Shown here: positions 43,210 to 52,937 of the stretch, piece after piece | How positions within the stretch are numbered: position 1 is the first letter of the stretch | Layout of the letters: every line of letters begins with the position of its first letter | Assembly (NCBI RefSeq): GCF_016406125.1 | Contig: NZ_CP066339.1 | Coordinates: forward strand, 372,001-436,000 | Reading direction: 5' to 3' | Source: Alicyclobacillus sp. SO9 | Lineage (GTDB): Bacteria; Bacillota; Bacilli; Alicyclobacillales; Alicyclobacillaceae | DNA length: 64,000 nucleotides | Program-made: the position numbers and the translations under genes | Notes under the pieces: generated by a model | The model's database searches: none | What the model was told of the DNA's origin: nothing | Seen by the model: only the letters and a program-made list of their open reading frames with translations

Positions 43210-43950
43210 TCACCATCTTCGACGGAAAATTTCTAAGCGAAAGCGACTGGGAAGGAAATAATCTTCAGAAATCAGAAGCGGAAATCCTTTCTGATTCAGA
43301 TGTACCTGATGAAGGTGCAACAACGCGGTTTCCGGAAGGACTTCGAGTTTTTCTGCAATGCCTTGCGACGGGTGTCCTACGTCAATTGACGTGTCAGCAG
43401 TCGTAACGATTTCACGAAACTTTGTCTCTAAATAGACAAAGAGAGATTCACCCATGTCGGCCTCATTTGCAGGCATATACTGAAGCGGCAAAATATCTAC
43501 ACAGTGCATTACTGGAACATCGTCCGCGGTACGAATACGGCGAATTACGCCTACTTCTTCCATATCCCAGTTCTTTAACAGCTCTTTTTCCTTGCGAGTG
43601 ATAGCACGCGTTGAAAATTCTACATTCTTTGTACCGGGTTTGTAGCCATGCTTTTCTATCCATTGCGTAACACTGACCAAGCTCTCAAGTCCGCCTTGGA
43701 TTCTGGTACTGACAAAAGTACCAACCCCTCGTCGTCTTTCCAAAACGCCGCGCTGTATTAAATACGAGACGGCTTCACGCAGTGTAGCCCTTGATATGCC
43801 GAACATTTCCGATAGTTCATCTTCGGACGGGATCTTTTCGCCAATGTCCCATTCCTTTGTCGAAAGTTTCTGCTGTATTTCTTCTATCACTTGTAAATAT
43901 AGCGGTTCTCTATGCCCAAGCACCGAATACACTGCCTCATTTCTCAACAA
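43210..43950 (-). CDS. GntR-family regulator with UTRA domain (HutC subfamily)
   Basis: About 246 residues. The winged helix is clear (EPLYLQVIEEIQQKL, then KIPSEDELSEMFGISRATLR and LERRRGVGTFV), followed by a UTRA ligand-binding domain (about 95-246) with ERL-type strands and a LISEDYFLPSRF end. TTG 43950 is chosen because AAAGAGG lies 8 nt upstream; ATG 44004 has no ribosome site. It stands isolated between repeat blocks, so its target is likely elsewhere or in the hut cluster 4 kb away. Confidence 0.8.
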   Translation of the reverse strand: MLRNEAVYSVLGHREPLYLQVIEEIQQKLSTKEWDIGEKIPSEDELSEMFGISRATLREAVSYLIQRGVLERRRGVGTFVSTRIQGGLESLVSVTQWIEKHGYKPGTKNVEFSTRAITRKEKELLKNWDMEEVGVIRRIRTADDVPVMHCVDILPLQYMPANEADMGESLFVYLETKFREIVTTADTSIDVGHPSQGIAEKLEVLPETALLHLHQVHLNQKGFPLLISEDYFLPSRFRLEIFRRRW

Positions 43951-44075
43951 AGTGGAATCCTCTTTATATTGGCTCAAATTCAGCCGGGAATCAATCAGAG
44001 ACATAAATTAATGACTAGTCCACTCCGTGATCAGCTCAATCGTTGGCTCTGTGCCCGACGGTCAAGCTATTGGGA

Positions 44076-44933
44076 TTACCCAGCTATTCTCATTTTTGCC
44101 GCCAGAATTCCTACATACTCATGGATTGCCGTTTCCGTTATTTTGAGCGCGTCAGCAGACGGGAAAAAACTGTTGTAGCTAATGGATTTGTCTTCATTAG
44201 CGTAGTAACCACATGGGAAAGGAAGAACCTGTACACCTGCATTCCTAAAGTCCAACACCGCACGGCGCATGTGGTATGCGGAGGTGATTAGTATTGGATG
44301 CGACAGGCCAAGGTGCTTCAAAATTGCCTTGGTGTGAATTGCATTCTGCCTCGTATCAAGACTGTGGTTGTCTATGAATACACGGTTAGAGGGGACTCCC
44401 AGACGAACCAAATTGGCCTTCGCAATGAGTGAAGGAGAGGTGCCGTCGCGGACAGGCAAACCCGTTAGAATAATAGGCAATTGCGTCTCCTTGTACAAAA
44501 GGGCCGTTGTTAACAATCTATTGGCGCCATCTCCCGAAAGATTGCCTAATGAGGTAATAGACGGTGTACCAAAGGTTGCCCCGGCCCCGAGCATTACCAG
44601 CGCGTCCCCATTCAGCGTTTTGGGAGGACTGTAGCTCTGTTCCAAGGGGCGTATTAAAGCATAGGCGACGAACGAGGTAGAAGAGAGGTAGAGAATTAAG
44701 GCAACGGCGATGACGAAGGATGCATAGACACGGACTCTGAGGAATCGCCCTTTCGGCAGGCGTATGGACGGTTCGTGGCGAGAGTTTGCGTTGTCTGTCG
44801 GTGCAGAGTTGACCGCGTCCCTTCGCTTGCTTGACCACAATATGGATGCCGCTGCAACCAGCAGTAAAACAATAAACAGTCCTGGCAACAAGAAGAGGCT
44901 CTCAATGAATTTTACGATGTAAAAGTAGAACAC
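44076..44933 (-). CDS. YdcF/SanA-family (DUF218) membrane protein
   Basis: About 285 residues. Two N-terminal membrane helices (LFLLPGLFIVLLLVAAASIL and FVIAVALILYLSSTSFVAYA) lead into a DUF218 domain: DALVMLGAGATF, then RLLTTALLYKE, LPIILTGLP, the DNHSLDTRQNA motif and LITSAYHMRRAVL. Family members such as ElyC and YdcF act in envelope or cell-wall lipid metabolism. GTG 44933 has GAAAGAG 8 nt upstream. Isolated between repeats. Confidence 0.85.
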   Translation of the reverse strand: MFYFYIVKFIESLFLLPGLFIVLLLVAAASILWSSKRRDAVNSAPTDNANSRHEPSIRLPKGRFLRVRVYASFVIAVALILYLSSTSFVAYALIRPLEQSYSPPKTLNGDALVMLGAGATFGTPSITSLGNLSGDGANRLLTTALLYKETQLPIILTGLPVRDGTSPSLIAKANLVRLGVPSNRVFIDNHSLDTRQNAIHTKAILKHLGLSHPILITSAYHMRRAVLDFRNAGVQVLPFPCGYYANEDKSISYNSFFPSADALKITETAIHEYVGILAAKMRIAG

Positions 44934-44972
44934 CTGTATCACTCTTTCTGCATGAGGAATGAAGAGTCAGTA

Positions 44973-45078
44973 TGTATGGATTGTACTGCATGGTATGGAT
45001 TGTACTGCATCCAGAGGATGTTGAGTATAGTGATTGCGGTGCAGCGAGAGGAAGAGGAAGAGGAAGAGGAAGAGGAAG
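44973..45078. repeat. Short direct repeat and GAGGAA microsatellite
   Basis: GGTATGGATTGTACTGCAT occurs twice in a row near 44973-45010 (first copy with a one-base change), and AGAGGA is then repeated about five times (45046-45078). This marks slippage-prone DNA upstream of the ydcF-like gene. Confidence 0.7.
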
Positions 45079-45160
45079 GCGTGGCTTCAGGGACAATGAA
45101 CGAAAATGTGCGAAGGGAGGAAGCGAAGGGAGGAAGCGAAGGGAGGAAGAATTCAGTTCC

Positions 45161-46106
45161 GCCCACATCACACCCCTCCGTTCACAAATCCGCCATAAAT
45201 TAGTATCTGCCGTGGTTCGGATGTGACGAAAATGTGACGGTGGGTGGTCCTCGGGAGCTGATCAGCAGAAATAGCGATCCCCGAGACGCTTATCTGGCAT
45301 TGAGGCTACACGTACACACAAATAAGCTCCTGCAAAGTGCTTAAGCACCCGAATGGCCCGGGGATCTGATGGCTGCCTTAGGAATAAGCTTGTCTCGCGC
45401 GCTTATTTTGATGGCGGGGACCTGATTTCAGGCAATAAGCGCTTCTCGGATCTCTATTGTCCACGCCCCGCCCACATCACACCCCTCCGTTCACAAATCC
45501 GCCATAAATTAGTATCTGAAGTGGTTCGGATGTGACGACAATGTGACGGTGGGTGGTCCTCGGGAGCTGATCAGTAGAAATAGCGATCCCCGAGACGCTT
45601 ATATGGCATTGAGGCTACACGTACACACAAATAAGCTCCTGAGAAGTGCTTAAGCACCCAAATGGCCCCGGGATCCGATGGCTGCCTTAGGAATAAGCTT
45701 GTCTCGCGCGCTTATTTTGATGGTGGGGACCTGATTTCAGGCAATAAGCGCTTCTCGGATCTCTATTGTCGAGGCCCCGCCCACATCACACCCCTCCGTT
45801 CACAAATCCGCCATAAATTAGTATCTGAAGTGGTTCGGATGTGACGAAAATGTGACGGTGGGTGGTCCCCGGGAGCTGATCAGCAGAAATAGCGATCCAC
45901 GAGACGCTTATATGGCATTGAGGCGACACGCACACACAAATAAGCTCCTGCGAAGTGCTTAAGCACCCGAATGGCCCTGGGATCCGATGGCTGCCTTGGG
46001 AATAAGCTTGTCTCGCGCGCTTATTTTGATGGCGGGGACCTGATTTCAGGCAATAAGCGCTTCTCGGATCTCTATTGGCTCAGCCTCGCCCGCATCACAC
46101 CCCTCT
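45161..46106. repeat. Three tandem copies of a 309-bp repeat plus a partial fourth
   Basis: Copies start at 45161, 45470 and 45779, and a fourth begins at 46088 and breaks off after about 19 bp. They are nearly identical. Each contains AATAGCGATCC...GCTTAT, AATAAGCTCCTG...AAGTGCTTAAGCACC, AATAAGCTTG...GCGCTTATT and AATAAGCGCTTCTCGGATC, i.e. the same AATAAGC/GGATC elements seen at 33-34 kb. The period is 103 codons, so a 60-codon frame recurs in each copy; it has no ribosome site and is not taken as a gene. Confidence 0.92.
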
Positions 46107-46600
46107 GTAGTGGGATTTCGCGGTTCTCAGCACCGCCCCTGCCACGCCTCTCCTGTGCCCGTCCTGTCCCGGCGAGCTAGCTCGCAGGCAGGCCATCTTA
46201 CACATAGATTCCGCTACGGAACGTAATTCAACAAAAAAGCAATACCATAATCAAATATTTAGTGACGTTATTGTGAACATTGTGTATACTTTTAAATAAA
46301 TAAACCGATAATTCTGATATAAACTTCTTGACACGTAGGTATATCATATCGGAGACTGATATCCCGGCTTCAAATCCTGGTTTCAGACCCTAATCTCAAA
46401 TCCTGGCTTCAAACTCTAATATCAAATTCTGATGTGTCGTTCGAACATAGAACGTCGAATCGAGATCTCGTTTTTCAAGGCATCCAGACAGTCAATTCAA
46501 CCTAATTGTATGGATGCGCAAACGCATCCAATATGCCAACATGCTGTGGCTTCGCAATTTCCAATGTGAACAATCAATCGAATGAAAGGGAGGGAGACTG
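46107..46600. other. AT-rich gene-free spacer with imperfect short repeats
   Basis: About 490 bp. From 46370 to 46435 the motif CAAATCCTGG/CTTCAAAC recurs two to three times at roughly 30-bp spacing. The rest is AT-rich, with no open frame of note and no clear RNA structure. It probably holds the promoter of the orphan gene downstream. Confidence 0.4.
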
Positions 46601-47086
46601 GTGCGGGAGCATTCTCTTTGCATAGGAGACTGGGTAGATTTTTATTGCTTAGATGGAGACAAGCCTCTCACAGGGTTTATAGTGGACATGTCGGCATCAG
46701 CTAAAGTCTTCCATGTATTTGTTCCGGCAGGGACGAGCGGAACGGCCGGCGCTGACGGAATTAAGCGGGAATTGGTAACTGGCAAATCATCTTGGGCTTC
46801 ACTTACCTCGAAGACTGCAGGGTCTTCGGAGACTGCTAGGGTTTCGGCCAATCGCACTCCCCGTGGCAACCGAACCTACACGGTGCGGTTCTGCGATGCA
46901 GAACCGTCGCCAACTCGATTGTATCTCTCTGACATCCCTGCCCTCACGGATATCTCGCTGGATACAAGAGATGAAAAGTGGTTTTATCACCTCGTAAACT
47001 ATGTGCCCAAGACGCCTGTGAATGCAAACACGAGATTCCTGCTGTTTTTCGTTCCTCTGCTATCTCTCTTTGTTGTGTTGGTGTAA
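46601..47086 (+). CDS. Orphan protein, possibly IDEAL-domain related
   Basis: GTG 46601 lies 6-8 nt after GGGAGGGAG. The 161-residue product starts with a beta-rich part (IGDWVDFYCLDGDKPLTGFI, then KVFHVFVPAG), has a Ser/Thr/Arg-rich middle, then YTVRFCDAEP and an ALTDISLDTRDEKWFYHLV helix. That helix resembles the IDEAL motif of small Bacillota proteins. The last 16 residues are hydrophobic (LLFFVPLLSLFVVLV) and may be a membrane tail. Family assignment is tentative. Confidence 0.5.
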   Translation: MREHSLCIGDWVDFYCLDGDKPLTGFIVDMSASAKVFHVFVPAGTSGTAGADGIKRELVTGKSSWASLTSKTAGSSETARVSANRTPRGNRTYTVRFCDAEPSPTRLYLSDIPALTDISLDTRDEKWFYHLVNYVPKTPVNANTRFLLFFVPLLSLFVVLV

Positions 47087-47148
47087 TACCTCTAATTATG
47101 TCCCGGGCTGAACAAATGTCGCCGGTTCTAAAAGTGTCAACGTATCCC

Positions 47149-47376
47149 GGGCTCCGAACGTCTCACCTGGGCTCGCAATTGAGCCCGGGCAGCGCCGGTG
47201 TAGCCGGGCTCCGAACGTCTCACCTGGGTCCGCAACTGAGCCCGGGCAGCGCCGGTGTAGCCGGGCTCCGAACGTCTCACCTGGGTCCGCAACTGAGCCC
47301 GGGCAGCGCCGGTGTAGCCGGGCTCCGAACGTCTCACCTGGGTCCGCAATTGAGCCCGGGCAGCGCCCAGCGGGGC
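47149..47376. repeat. Four tandem copies of a 57-bp GC-rich unit
   Basis: The unit runs from GGGCTCCGAACGTCTCACC through GAGCCCGGGCAGCGCCGG to GTAGCC. It starts at 47149, 47206, 47263 and 47320, with the fourth ending differently. The period is a multiple of 3, so frames stay open on both strands. It lies between the orphan gene and the hutG end and may affect the end of the hut transcript. Confidence 0.88.
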
Positions 47377-47414
47377 CCGGGTCCGTGAATGCAACCGGGA
47401 TCGGGCCGCAAATG

Positions 47415-48470
47415 TTACGGTTGGCGAAGTGCGAGGCCGGTCAAGAAGGAGAGGACCAAGGTGCTTGCAACCCGGGTTGTCAAATCGCGAAAGTCTTGAT
47501 TTGGATCTGCGCAGACCACATCCATAGCTTCTACATTTGATTGCTGACCGAGCCACTCCAGTGTTTCAATGGTTTCCCAGATATCCAGGCCGCCTGGGCT
47601 GGGGGCGGGTACGCCTGGAACAAAGCTCTGATCGAGCACGTCCATATCAAAGCTGACATACACCGCATCGGTACCTTTACTGGCTATGTCAAAACTCTGC
47701 TGGACCAATTCAAGCAGGCCTTGCTTGCGTACATCGCGTGCGGTGTAGACAGTGGCACCGTGATGGAGGACATATTCGTGGTAGGCCTGTGCATTGGTAA
47801 AATCACGGAGTCCAATTTGAACCAGTTTGTGCCCGTCAATGGCTTCACTTTCAAGCAGAGTTCGGAAGGGTGTCCCGTTGGTCCGTCCGCCGTCTTCCAG
47901 GTTTCGAACGTCGTGGTGCGCATCAAAGTGGACAATTCCACAGCTCAGGCCGGTGGCTTCCGTCATGCCGAGGATGGAGGCGCCTGTGATGGAGTGATCA
48001 CCGCCCAGCAGCACGAGGGGTTTTCGATGCTGCTGCCAATAGGACTTTGCAGCTGCCTCAATATTTTGTTGGCAAAGCCCCAAGTCAGTCTTGTGCATCT
48101 GGACATTGCCGATGTCGACCACGCGGAGTCGGTCTGCCAGGTTGAGGCGGTGGTGCACACTGTACGGCGTAAACGCCTGGAATGACTTGCGGATTGCATC
48201 TGGGAGCTGAAAGGCTGCTGAGTGACTGATGGACGTCTTGCTCAGCGGGGCTCCCAGCAAAGCCGCATCAAATTCCGCCGGACCTTCATCCGCGTGACCC
48301 GCGTGACCCGCGTGACCCATGTGATCCGTGTGAGCCGTGTGACCGGTCTGACTCGTACCGTTGGTACCGCCACCGCCATAGGCCTGTATCCAATCTGCCA
48401 CTTTGGGATCATATTTATCGCGAAAACGGCTTCCTGCCTTTTCTGTATTGTCGATCACGCTTCTACTCAC
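47415..48470 (-). CDS. hutG: Formimidoylglutamase (arginase family)
   Basis: HutG hydrolyses N-formimino-glutamate to glutamate and formamide, the last step of one histidine route. The 351-residue protein has the manganese motifs of ureohydrolases: LGGDHS, HFDAHHDVR and SFDMDVLD. Unusually, residues 40-60 hold a His/Gly-rich insert (TGHTAHTDHMGHAGHAGHAD) made by a short DNA repeat. GTG 48470 follows AGGAAGGAT. It lies 26 bp after hutI in the operon. Confidence 0.9.
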   Translation of the reverse strand: MSRSVIDNTEKAGSRFRDKYDPKVADWIQAYGGGGTNGTSQTGHTAHTDHMGHAGHAGHADEGPAEFDAALLGAPLSKTSISHSAAFQLPDAIRKSFQAFTPYSVHHRLNLADRLRVVDIGNVQMHKTDLGLCQQNIEAAAKSYWQQHRKPLVLLGGDHSITGASILGMTEATGLSCGIVHFDAHHDVRNLEDGGRTNGTPFRTLLESEAIDGHKLVQIGLRDFTNAQAYHEYVLHHGATVYTARDVRKQGLLELVQQSFDIASKGTDAVYVSFDMDVLDQSFVPGVPAPSPGGLDIWETIETLEWLGQQSNVEAMDVVCADPNQDFRDLTTRVASTLVLSFLTGLALRQP

Positions 48471-48496
48471 ATCCTTCCTGCATATTCTGCCCGCTG

Positions 48497-49918
48497 CTAG
48501 TCGGTAATGGGCTTTCCGCCTGAGACCACTTTGCGTCCTTTCTTGAACACGCAGTCAACATGGTTGATGCCGAAGTGGTAGGGGATATAGGCTACATCAT
48601 CTGTATTAAACAGGCACAAGTCTGCTTGTTTACCGACTTCTATGGTACCAATGCGATGGCCGCGGCCGATGGCATAGGCAGCATTCCGCGTTACTGCGGT
48701 CAAAATTTCCTCAGGTGTCATGCCCAACAGGTTGGCACCAAAGGCCATAATCAGTTGCAGGGACTCGGTCGGGCAACTGCCTGGGTTGTAGTCTGTTGCC
48801 AGTGCCACAGCGCCGTTGGCTTCGTCAATCAAGTAACGGGCGTCGGCGTGTTTGGGTGACCTTAGGTTCCAGGATGTGCCGGGTAGAATCACCGCGATGG
48901 TTCCAGACTTGGCAATGTCCTGCAGACCTTCTTTAGATGCAGCCAGCAGGTGCTCAACGGAAGTCGCCCCGAGTTCTGCAGCCAATTCTGTACCGCCTAA
49001 GGGTTCAATTTCGTCTGCGTGAATTTTGATGTCGAAGCCCTTGTTTTTGCAGGCAGCGAGAAAACGACGACTCTGCTCCACGGAGAATACGCCAGATTCG
49101 CAGAAGATATCGCAGAACTCAGCCAGTTTTTCTTCCTTAATTTCATCCAGCATTTCAATCATCAAGTCGAGAAATTCATCCGGGTGAGACCTGTATTCCG
49201 GCGGCAGTGCATGCGGCCCGAGAAAGGTGGAAACGACTTCAACGGGTTGGAGGTCGTTCAACTTGTTGGCAACTTTCAATTGCTTTAGTTCTGTCTCTCG
49301 CTCCAAACCGTAGCCGCTTTTGGCTTCCACTGTTGTTGTTCCCTGCTCCAGCATGGTGTGTAAAGACTGCAGGGCTTGCGCTTCCAGTTCCTCTTCGCTG
49401 GCAGCCCGGGTGGACTTCACGGTGGATAGAATTCCGCCGCCTTGTTCGAGAATCTCCAAATAGCTCTTGCCGGCTAGTTTCATGGCTAGTTCTTGTTGGC
49501 GGGATCCGCCGTGGACAAGGTGTGTATGCGGATCAATCAGGCCAGGCGTCAAAAGACGCCCGCCTGCATCCAGGGTTTCATGTGCTGAGATGTCTGCGCG
49601 CTCAAACTCATGTGCCGTTCCGACGAAAACAATGTCTTCGCCGCGGATGCCTACAACACCGTCTTCAATCAGGCCAATGTCGCGCATCTCGCTCCCGCGC
49701 TTCGGCCCGCTGGTCAGCCCTTCGCCAGGCTGGACGTTCGCTTCGCCGGCACCGTTCCCCAGTTCGGGAGTCTGGCCGTCGGTTGGTGCAGCAGCAGGCG
49801 ATCCGCTGCCATCCCTGCTGGTCAGCCCTTCGCCTGCTCCAGCGGATGCACCCGTGCCGACCGGCGAACTCAGCGTTGCGACTTTTGCGTTCTTGATAAT
49901 CAAATCAACCTTTGTCAC
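48497..49918 (-). CDS. hutI: Imidazolonepropionase
   Basis: HutI opens the imidazolone ring to give N-formimino-glutamate. It has the amidohydrolase motif [10 protein letters not shown], then [52 protein letters not shown] and [15 protein letters not shown]. At 473 residues it is about 60 longer than usual: near residue 20 a G/A/P/S-rich insert repeats GEGLTS twice. GTG 49918 follows AGGAGGGG and overlaps the hutU end by 14 bp. Confidence 0.93.
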   Translation of the reverse strand: MTKVDLIIKNAKVATLSSPVGTGASAGAGEGLTSRDGSGSPAAAPTDGQTPELGNGAGEANVQPGEGLTSGPKRGSEMRDIGLIEDGVVGIRGEDIVFVGTAHEFERADISAHETLDAGGRLLTPGLIDPHTHLVHGGSRQQELAMKLAGKSYLEILEQGGGILSTVKSTRAASEEELEAQALQSLHTMLEQGTTTVEAKSGYGLERETELKQLKVANKLNDLQPVEVVSTFLGPHALPPEYRSHPDEFLDLMIEMLDEIKEEKLAEFCDIFCESGVFSVEQSRRFLAACKNKGFDIKIHADEIEPLGGTELAAELGATSVEHLLAASKEGLQDIAKSGTIAVILPGTSWNLRSPKHADARYLIDEANGAVALATDYNPGSCPTESLQLIMAFGANLLGMTPEEILTAVTRNAAYAIGRGHRIGTIEVGKQADLCLFNTDDVAYIPYHFGINHVDCVFKKGRKVVSGGKPITD

Positions 49919-51584
49919 TGGACCCCTCCTGTGCTCTCCACATGGGAATGTAAATATCTTTCTCCTTGGCCACTTCAATGGCTTTTGGGTAGCCTGCGTC
50001 CACGTGGCGCATGACGCCTGTGCCAGGGTCTGATGTCAGCACCCGTTCCAGCTTCCGTGCTGCTCTATCTGTGCCGTCTGCCACAACCACCATGCCTGCG
50101 TGAATGGCGTAGCCCATGCCGACGCCGCCGCCGTGGTGGACCGAGATCCAACTGCCGCCTGCAGCCGTGTTGATGAGGGCGTTCAAAATCGGCCAGTCTG
50201 CCACGGCGTCGCTGCCGTCCCGCATGCTTTCGGTTTCGCGGTTGGGGCTGGCGACGGAGCCTGCGTCCAGGTGATCACGTCCAATCACAATAGGCCCGGA
50301 CAACTCCCCGCTTCTCACCATCTCATTGAGGGCCAAGCCAAATTTCGCCCGTGCACCGTAACCGAGCCAGCAGATACGGGCAGGCAGTCCTTGGAATGAG
50401 ACCTTTTCCTGTGCCATTTGGATCCAGCGGTTCAGGTGCTCATCTTCAGGGAACAGCTTTTGAATCAAAGCGTCCGTTTTATAGATGTCTTCGGGGTCTC
50501 CGGATAATGCGGCCCAGCGGAAGGGCCCTTTGCCTTCGCAGAACAACTCGCGGATATAGGCGGGAACGAAGCCGGGGAAGCGGAATGCGTCTTTCAGACC
50601 TCTGTTGTATGCCACCTGGCGGATGTTGTTGCCGTAGTCGAACACGGTGGAACCGAGATCGATTAAATCAAGCATGGCTTGCACATGGGTCACAATGCTT
50701 TGCTCTGCCCGCTCCAGATAGTCGTCTGGGTCGGACTGGCGCAGCTTCTCTGCATCATCTACATTGAGGCCCACAGGGACGTAGCCGTTGAGAGGGTCGT
50801 GAGCGGATGTCTGGTCTGTCACAAAGTCCGGGACAAACTTGCGTTTCACTACTTCTGGTACAATCTCCGCTGCATTGCCCAAGAGTGCGATGGACAAGGG
50901 GCGTTTCTCCTCCTTGGCTTTCATCGCCATGTCGATGGCTTCGTCCAAAGTTTTGGCCATGACGTCGCAATACTTCGTTTCCAGTCTGCGCTGTACCCGA
51001 TGCTCATCTACTTCAATGACAATGGCAACGCCGCCGTTCATGGTGACAGCCAACGGTTGTGCACCGCCCATGCCGCCGAGGCCTGCAGTCAAGGTGATGG
51101 TGCCCGCCATACTCTCAAGGCCCTTCTGCCGTGCTGCTTCCGCAAAGGTCTCATAGGTGCCTTGGAGGATGCCTTGGGAGCCGATGTAAATCCACGATCC
51201 CGCGGTCATTTGACCAAACATCATCAGGCCCTTTTTCTCGAGTTCACGAAAGTGATCCCAATTAGCCCACGCCGGTACCAGCATAGAGTTGGATAAGAGA
51301 ACCCGGGGTGCATCTTCATGTGTGCGGAACTTGCCAACGGGTTTTCCCGATTGAATTAGCAGTGTTTCGTCGTTCTCCAGTTCCTTCAGGCTGTGCACAA
51401 TGGCGTCGTAGCTGTCCCAGTTGCGGGCAGCTTTTCCGATACCGCCGTACACCACCAGGTCTTGCGGGCGTTCTCCGACCGCCGGGTCGAGATTGTTCAT
51501 CAGCATTCGCAGTGCAGCCTCCTGCTCCCAGCCCTTGCAGTGAAGGGTGGAACCGTGGGGGGCGTGAATTGGTGCTCTCGTCAT
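49905..51584 (-). CDS. hutU: Urocanate hydratase (canonical)
   Basis: HutU adds water to urocanate with tightly bound NAD. The 559-residue protein has the NAD loop [49 protein letters not shown], and the active-site cysteine at residue 405 in [12 protein letters not shown], then [20 protein letters not shown] 51584 lies 8 nt after AGGAGG; a longer frame to 51659 has no site. First gene of the hutU-hutI-hutG operon. hutH is not in this window. Confidence 0.95.
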   Translation of the reverse strand: MTRAPIHAPHGSTLHCKGWEQEAALRMLMNNLDPAVGERPQDLVVYGGIGKAARNWDSYDAIVHSLKELENDETLLIQSGKPVGKFRTHEDAPRVLLSNSMLVPAWANWDHFRELEKKGLMMFGQMTAGSWIYIGSQGILQGTYETFAEAARQKGLESMAGTITLTAGLGGMGGAQPLAVTMNGGVAIVIEVDEHRVQRRLETKYCDVMAKTLDEAIDMAMKAKEEKRPLSIALLGNAAEIVPEVVKRKFVPDFVTDQTSAHDPLNGYVPVGLNVDDAEKLRQSDPDDYLERAEQSIVTHVQAMLDLIDLGSTVFDYGNNIRQVAYNRGLKDAFRFPGFVPAYIRELFCEGKGPFRWAALSGDPEDIYKTDALIQKLFPEDEHLNRWIQMAQEKVSFQGLPARICWLGYGARAKFGLALNEMVRSGELSGPIVIGRDHLDAGSVASPNRETESMRDGSDAVADWPILNALINTAAGGSWISVHHGGGVGMGYAIHAGMVVVADGTDRAARKLERVLTSDPGTGVMRHVDAGYPKAIEVAKEKDIYIPMWRAQEGSSDKG

Positions 51585-51785
51585 GTACTTTTCCTCCTGA
51601 CATAGCGAATGAAAGCGCTTAGTTTGCGTCCGAAAAAAGACCATTTTTGTGCCTGTCAAAGAGGCAAGGCGCAGTAGACTTCTCGCCTCTTCTCGGGGAA
51701 CCTCTACGACTTATACTGTAAAGCAGTTGCAAACTGATGTAACTAGAATCGTTTGCGGTGTGTCTAAACAATATTGCTGTCGAAG

Positions 51786-52937
51786 TCAAAGCAGTCTTCG
51801 GAACTCGCTGGGCGACTTGCCAAAGTATGTACGAAAGGTCTTGCTAAAGTAGTTTGGATCCTGAAAGCCCACCTGATACGCGATATTGGCAACTGTCTGA
51901 CCGGAATCGCCAAGCAGCCACAGAGCACGTTCCATGCGGGCTTTACGAACAAAGGCGGTGACGGTGCTGCCGGTTTCCTTGCGAAACAGATGACTCAGGT
52001 AGTAGTGGCTGACAGAGCAGTGCCTTGCAATGTTCTCAAGGGACAACTCTTCGTGCAGATGGCTGACAATGTATTGTATCGATTTTTCAATCACCGCCGA
52101 TCTCGTTTGGTCCACCAACTCAGCCACCCGCTCGAGGAATGTGAAGCCGCTGGTCTCTATCCACAGTGACAGCTTCTGTGGACTGTTTACTTCAAGCAGA
52201 CTCTGAAACAGGGACGTGTTGTGCAGCAATTCGTCGTCAGCGGGGAGCCCCTGTTCTCGACAGTTGTTTAAGAGCTGGACAAGGCTGTCCAGAACCTCCC
52301 GTTTGCGGTTGTCCAACGCTTCTGATTCACGGGTTTGGACTGCTGCAAGCGTACGCTGGACAGAGGCGATGGCCGTTTCCAGGTTGTCTTCTTCTGCGGC
52401 AGTGATTGGCTTGTCTGAGGAACTCAACTCCATATCGTCCGAATGGGCCAGTTTGGTGGCTTGCTTGGCTGCATACAGTGCGGCGGCTCGGGCCTTGCGG
52501 ACGGCACTGGTCAAGAGCGCTGGAGTGTCAATCACCGGTGATGTACCAATGGAAAGCTGCGCATCCTGTAACACGGTAGCTGTTTGGAGCAGTTTTTTCG
52601 CTGTCTCTTCAACCTGCGTCTTATCCAGCTCATAGGAAACCGACAGCAGAATAATGCACTCGTTCTGTTCATGCCAGTTCAGCAGCAGCGACCTCCAAGC
52701 AGACTTGACAGCCTGTGTTAGTTCTTGGCGCAGTTCGTACTGCTGTCTGTCACTGATCCAAAGTCCAGTGTCTGTCGGGAATTCATAGCGCAGCGATAAA
52801 GCCAGGTTCGGCGGCGCTTTCCAGGACAGGGCCTTCATCCAGGACCAGAATTCCATGGGACTTTGCAAATTGCCTACGGTGATGTTGTGAACAAAAACCT
52901 GCTCGAGCATGTCTTGGGTCAGTGTGCCCTCACTCAT
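51786..52937 (-). CDS. AraC-family regulator with GGDEF-like sensor region
   Basis: A 383-residue regulator. The last 100 residues hold two AraC helix-turn-helices (LENIARHCSVSHYYLSHLF, then VANIAYQVGFQDPNYFSKTF). Residues 95-165 resemble the degenerate GGDEF-like region of YesN-type regulators (LSIGTSPVIDTPALLTSAVR), and a long helix follows. There is no receiver domain. The start overlaps the end of the second hutU by 8 bp, so it is translated with it and probably controls it, the hut operon or the divergent permease. Confidence 0.85.
   Translation of the reverse strand: MSEGTLTQDMLEQVFVHNITVGNLQSPMEFWSWMKALSWKAPPNLALSLRYEFPTDTGLWISDRQQYELRQELTQAVKSAWRSLLLNWHEQNECIILLSVSYELDKTQVEETAKKLLQTATVLQDAQLSIGTSPVIDTPALLTSAVRKARAAALYAAKQATKLAHSDDMELSSSDKPITAAEEDNLETAIASVQRTLAAVQTRESEALDNRKREVLDSLVQLLNNCREQGLPADDELLHNTSLFQSLLEVNSPQKLSLWIETSGFTFLERVAELVDQTRSAVIEKSIQYIVSHLHEELSLENIARHCSVSHYYLSHLFRKETGSTVTAFVRKARMERALWLLGDSGQTVANIAYQVGFQDPNYFSKTFRTYFGKSPSEFRRLL

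Noticed and set aside
45353-46180. 60-codon frame recurring in each 309-bp unit
   Set aside because: It recurs only because 309 is a multiple of 3; no ribosome site or domain.
42223-47376. CRISPR array
   Set aside because: The repeats are contiguous tandem units without unique spacers, and there are no cas genes.
46978-47556. Open frames on both strands in the 57-bp array
   Set aside because: Repeat-driven; the minus frame overlaps hutG in another phase.
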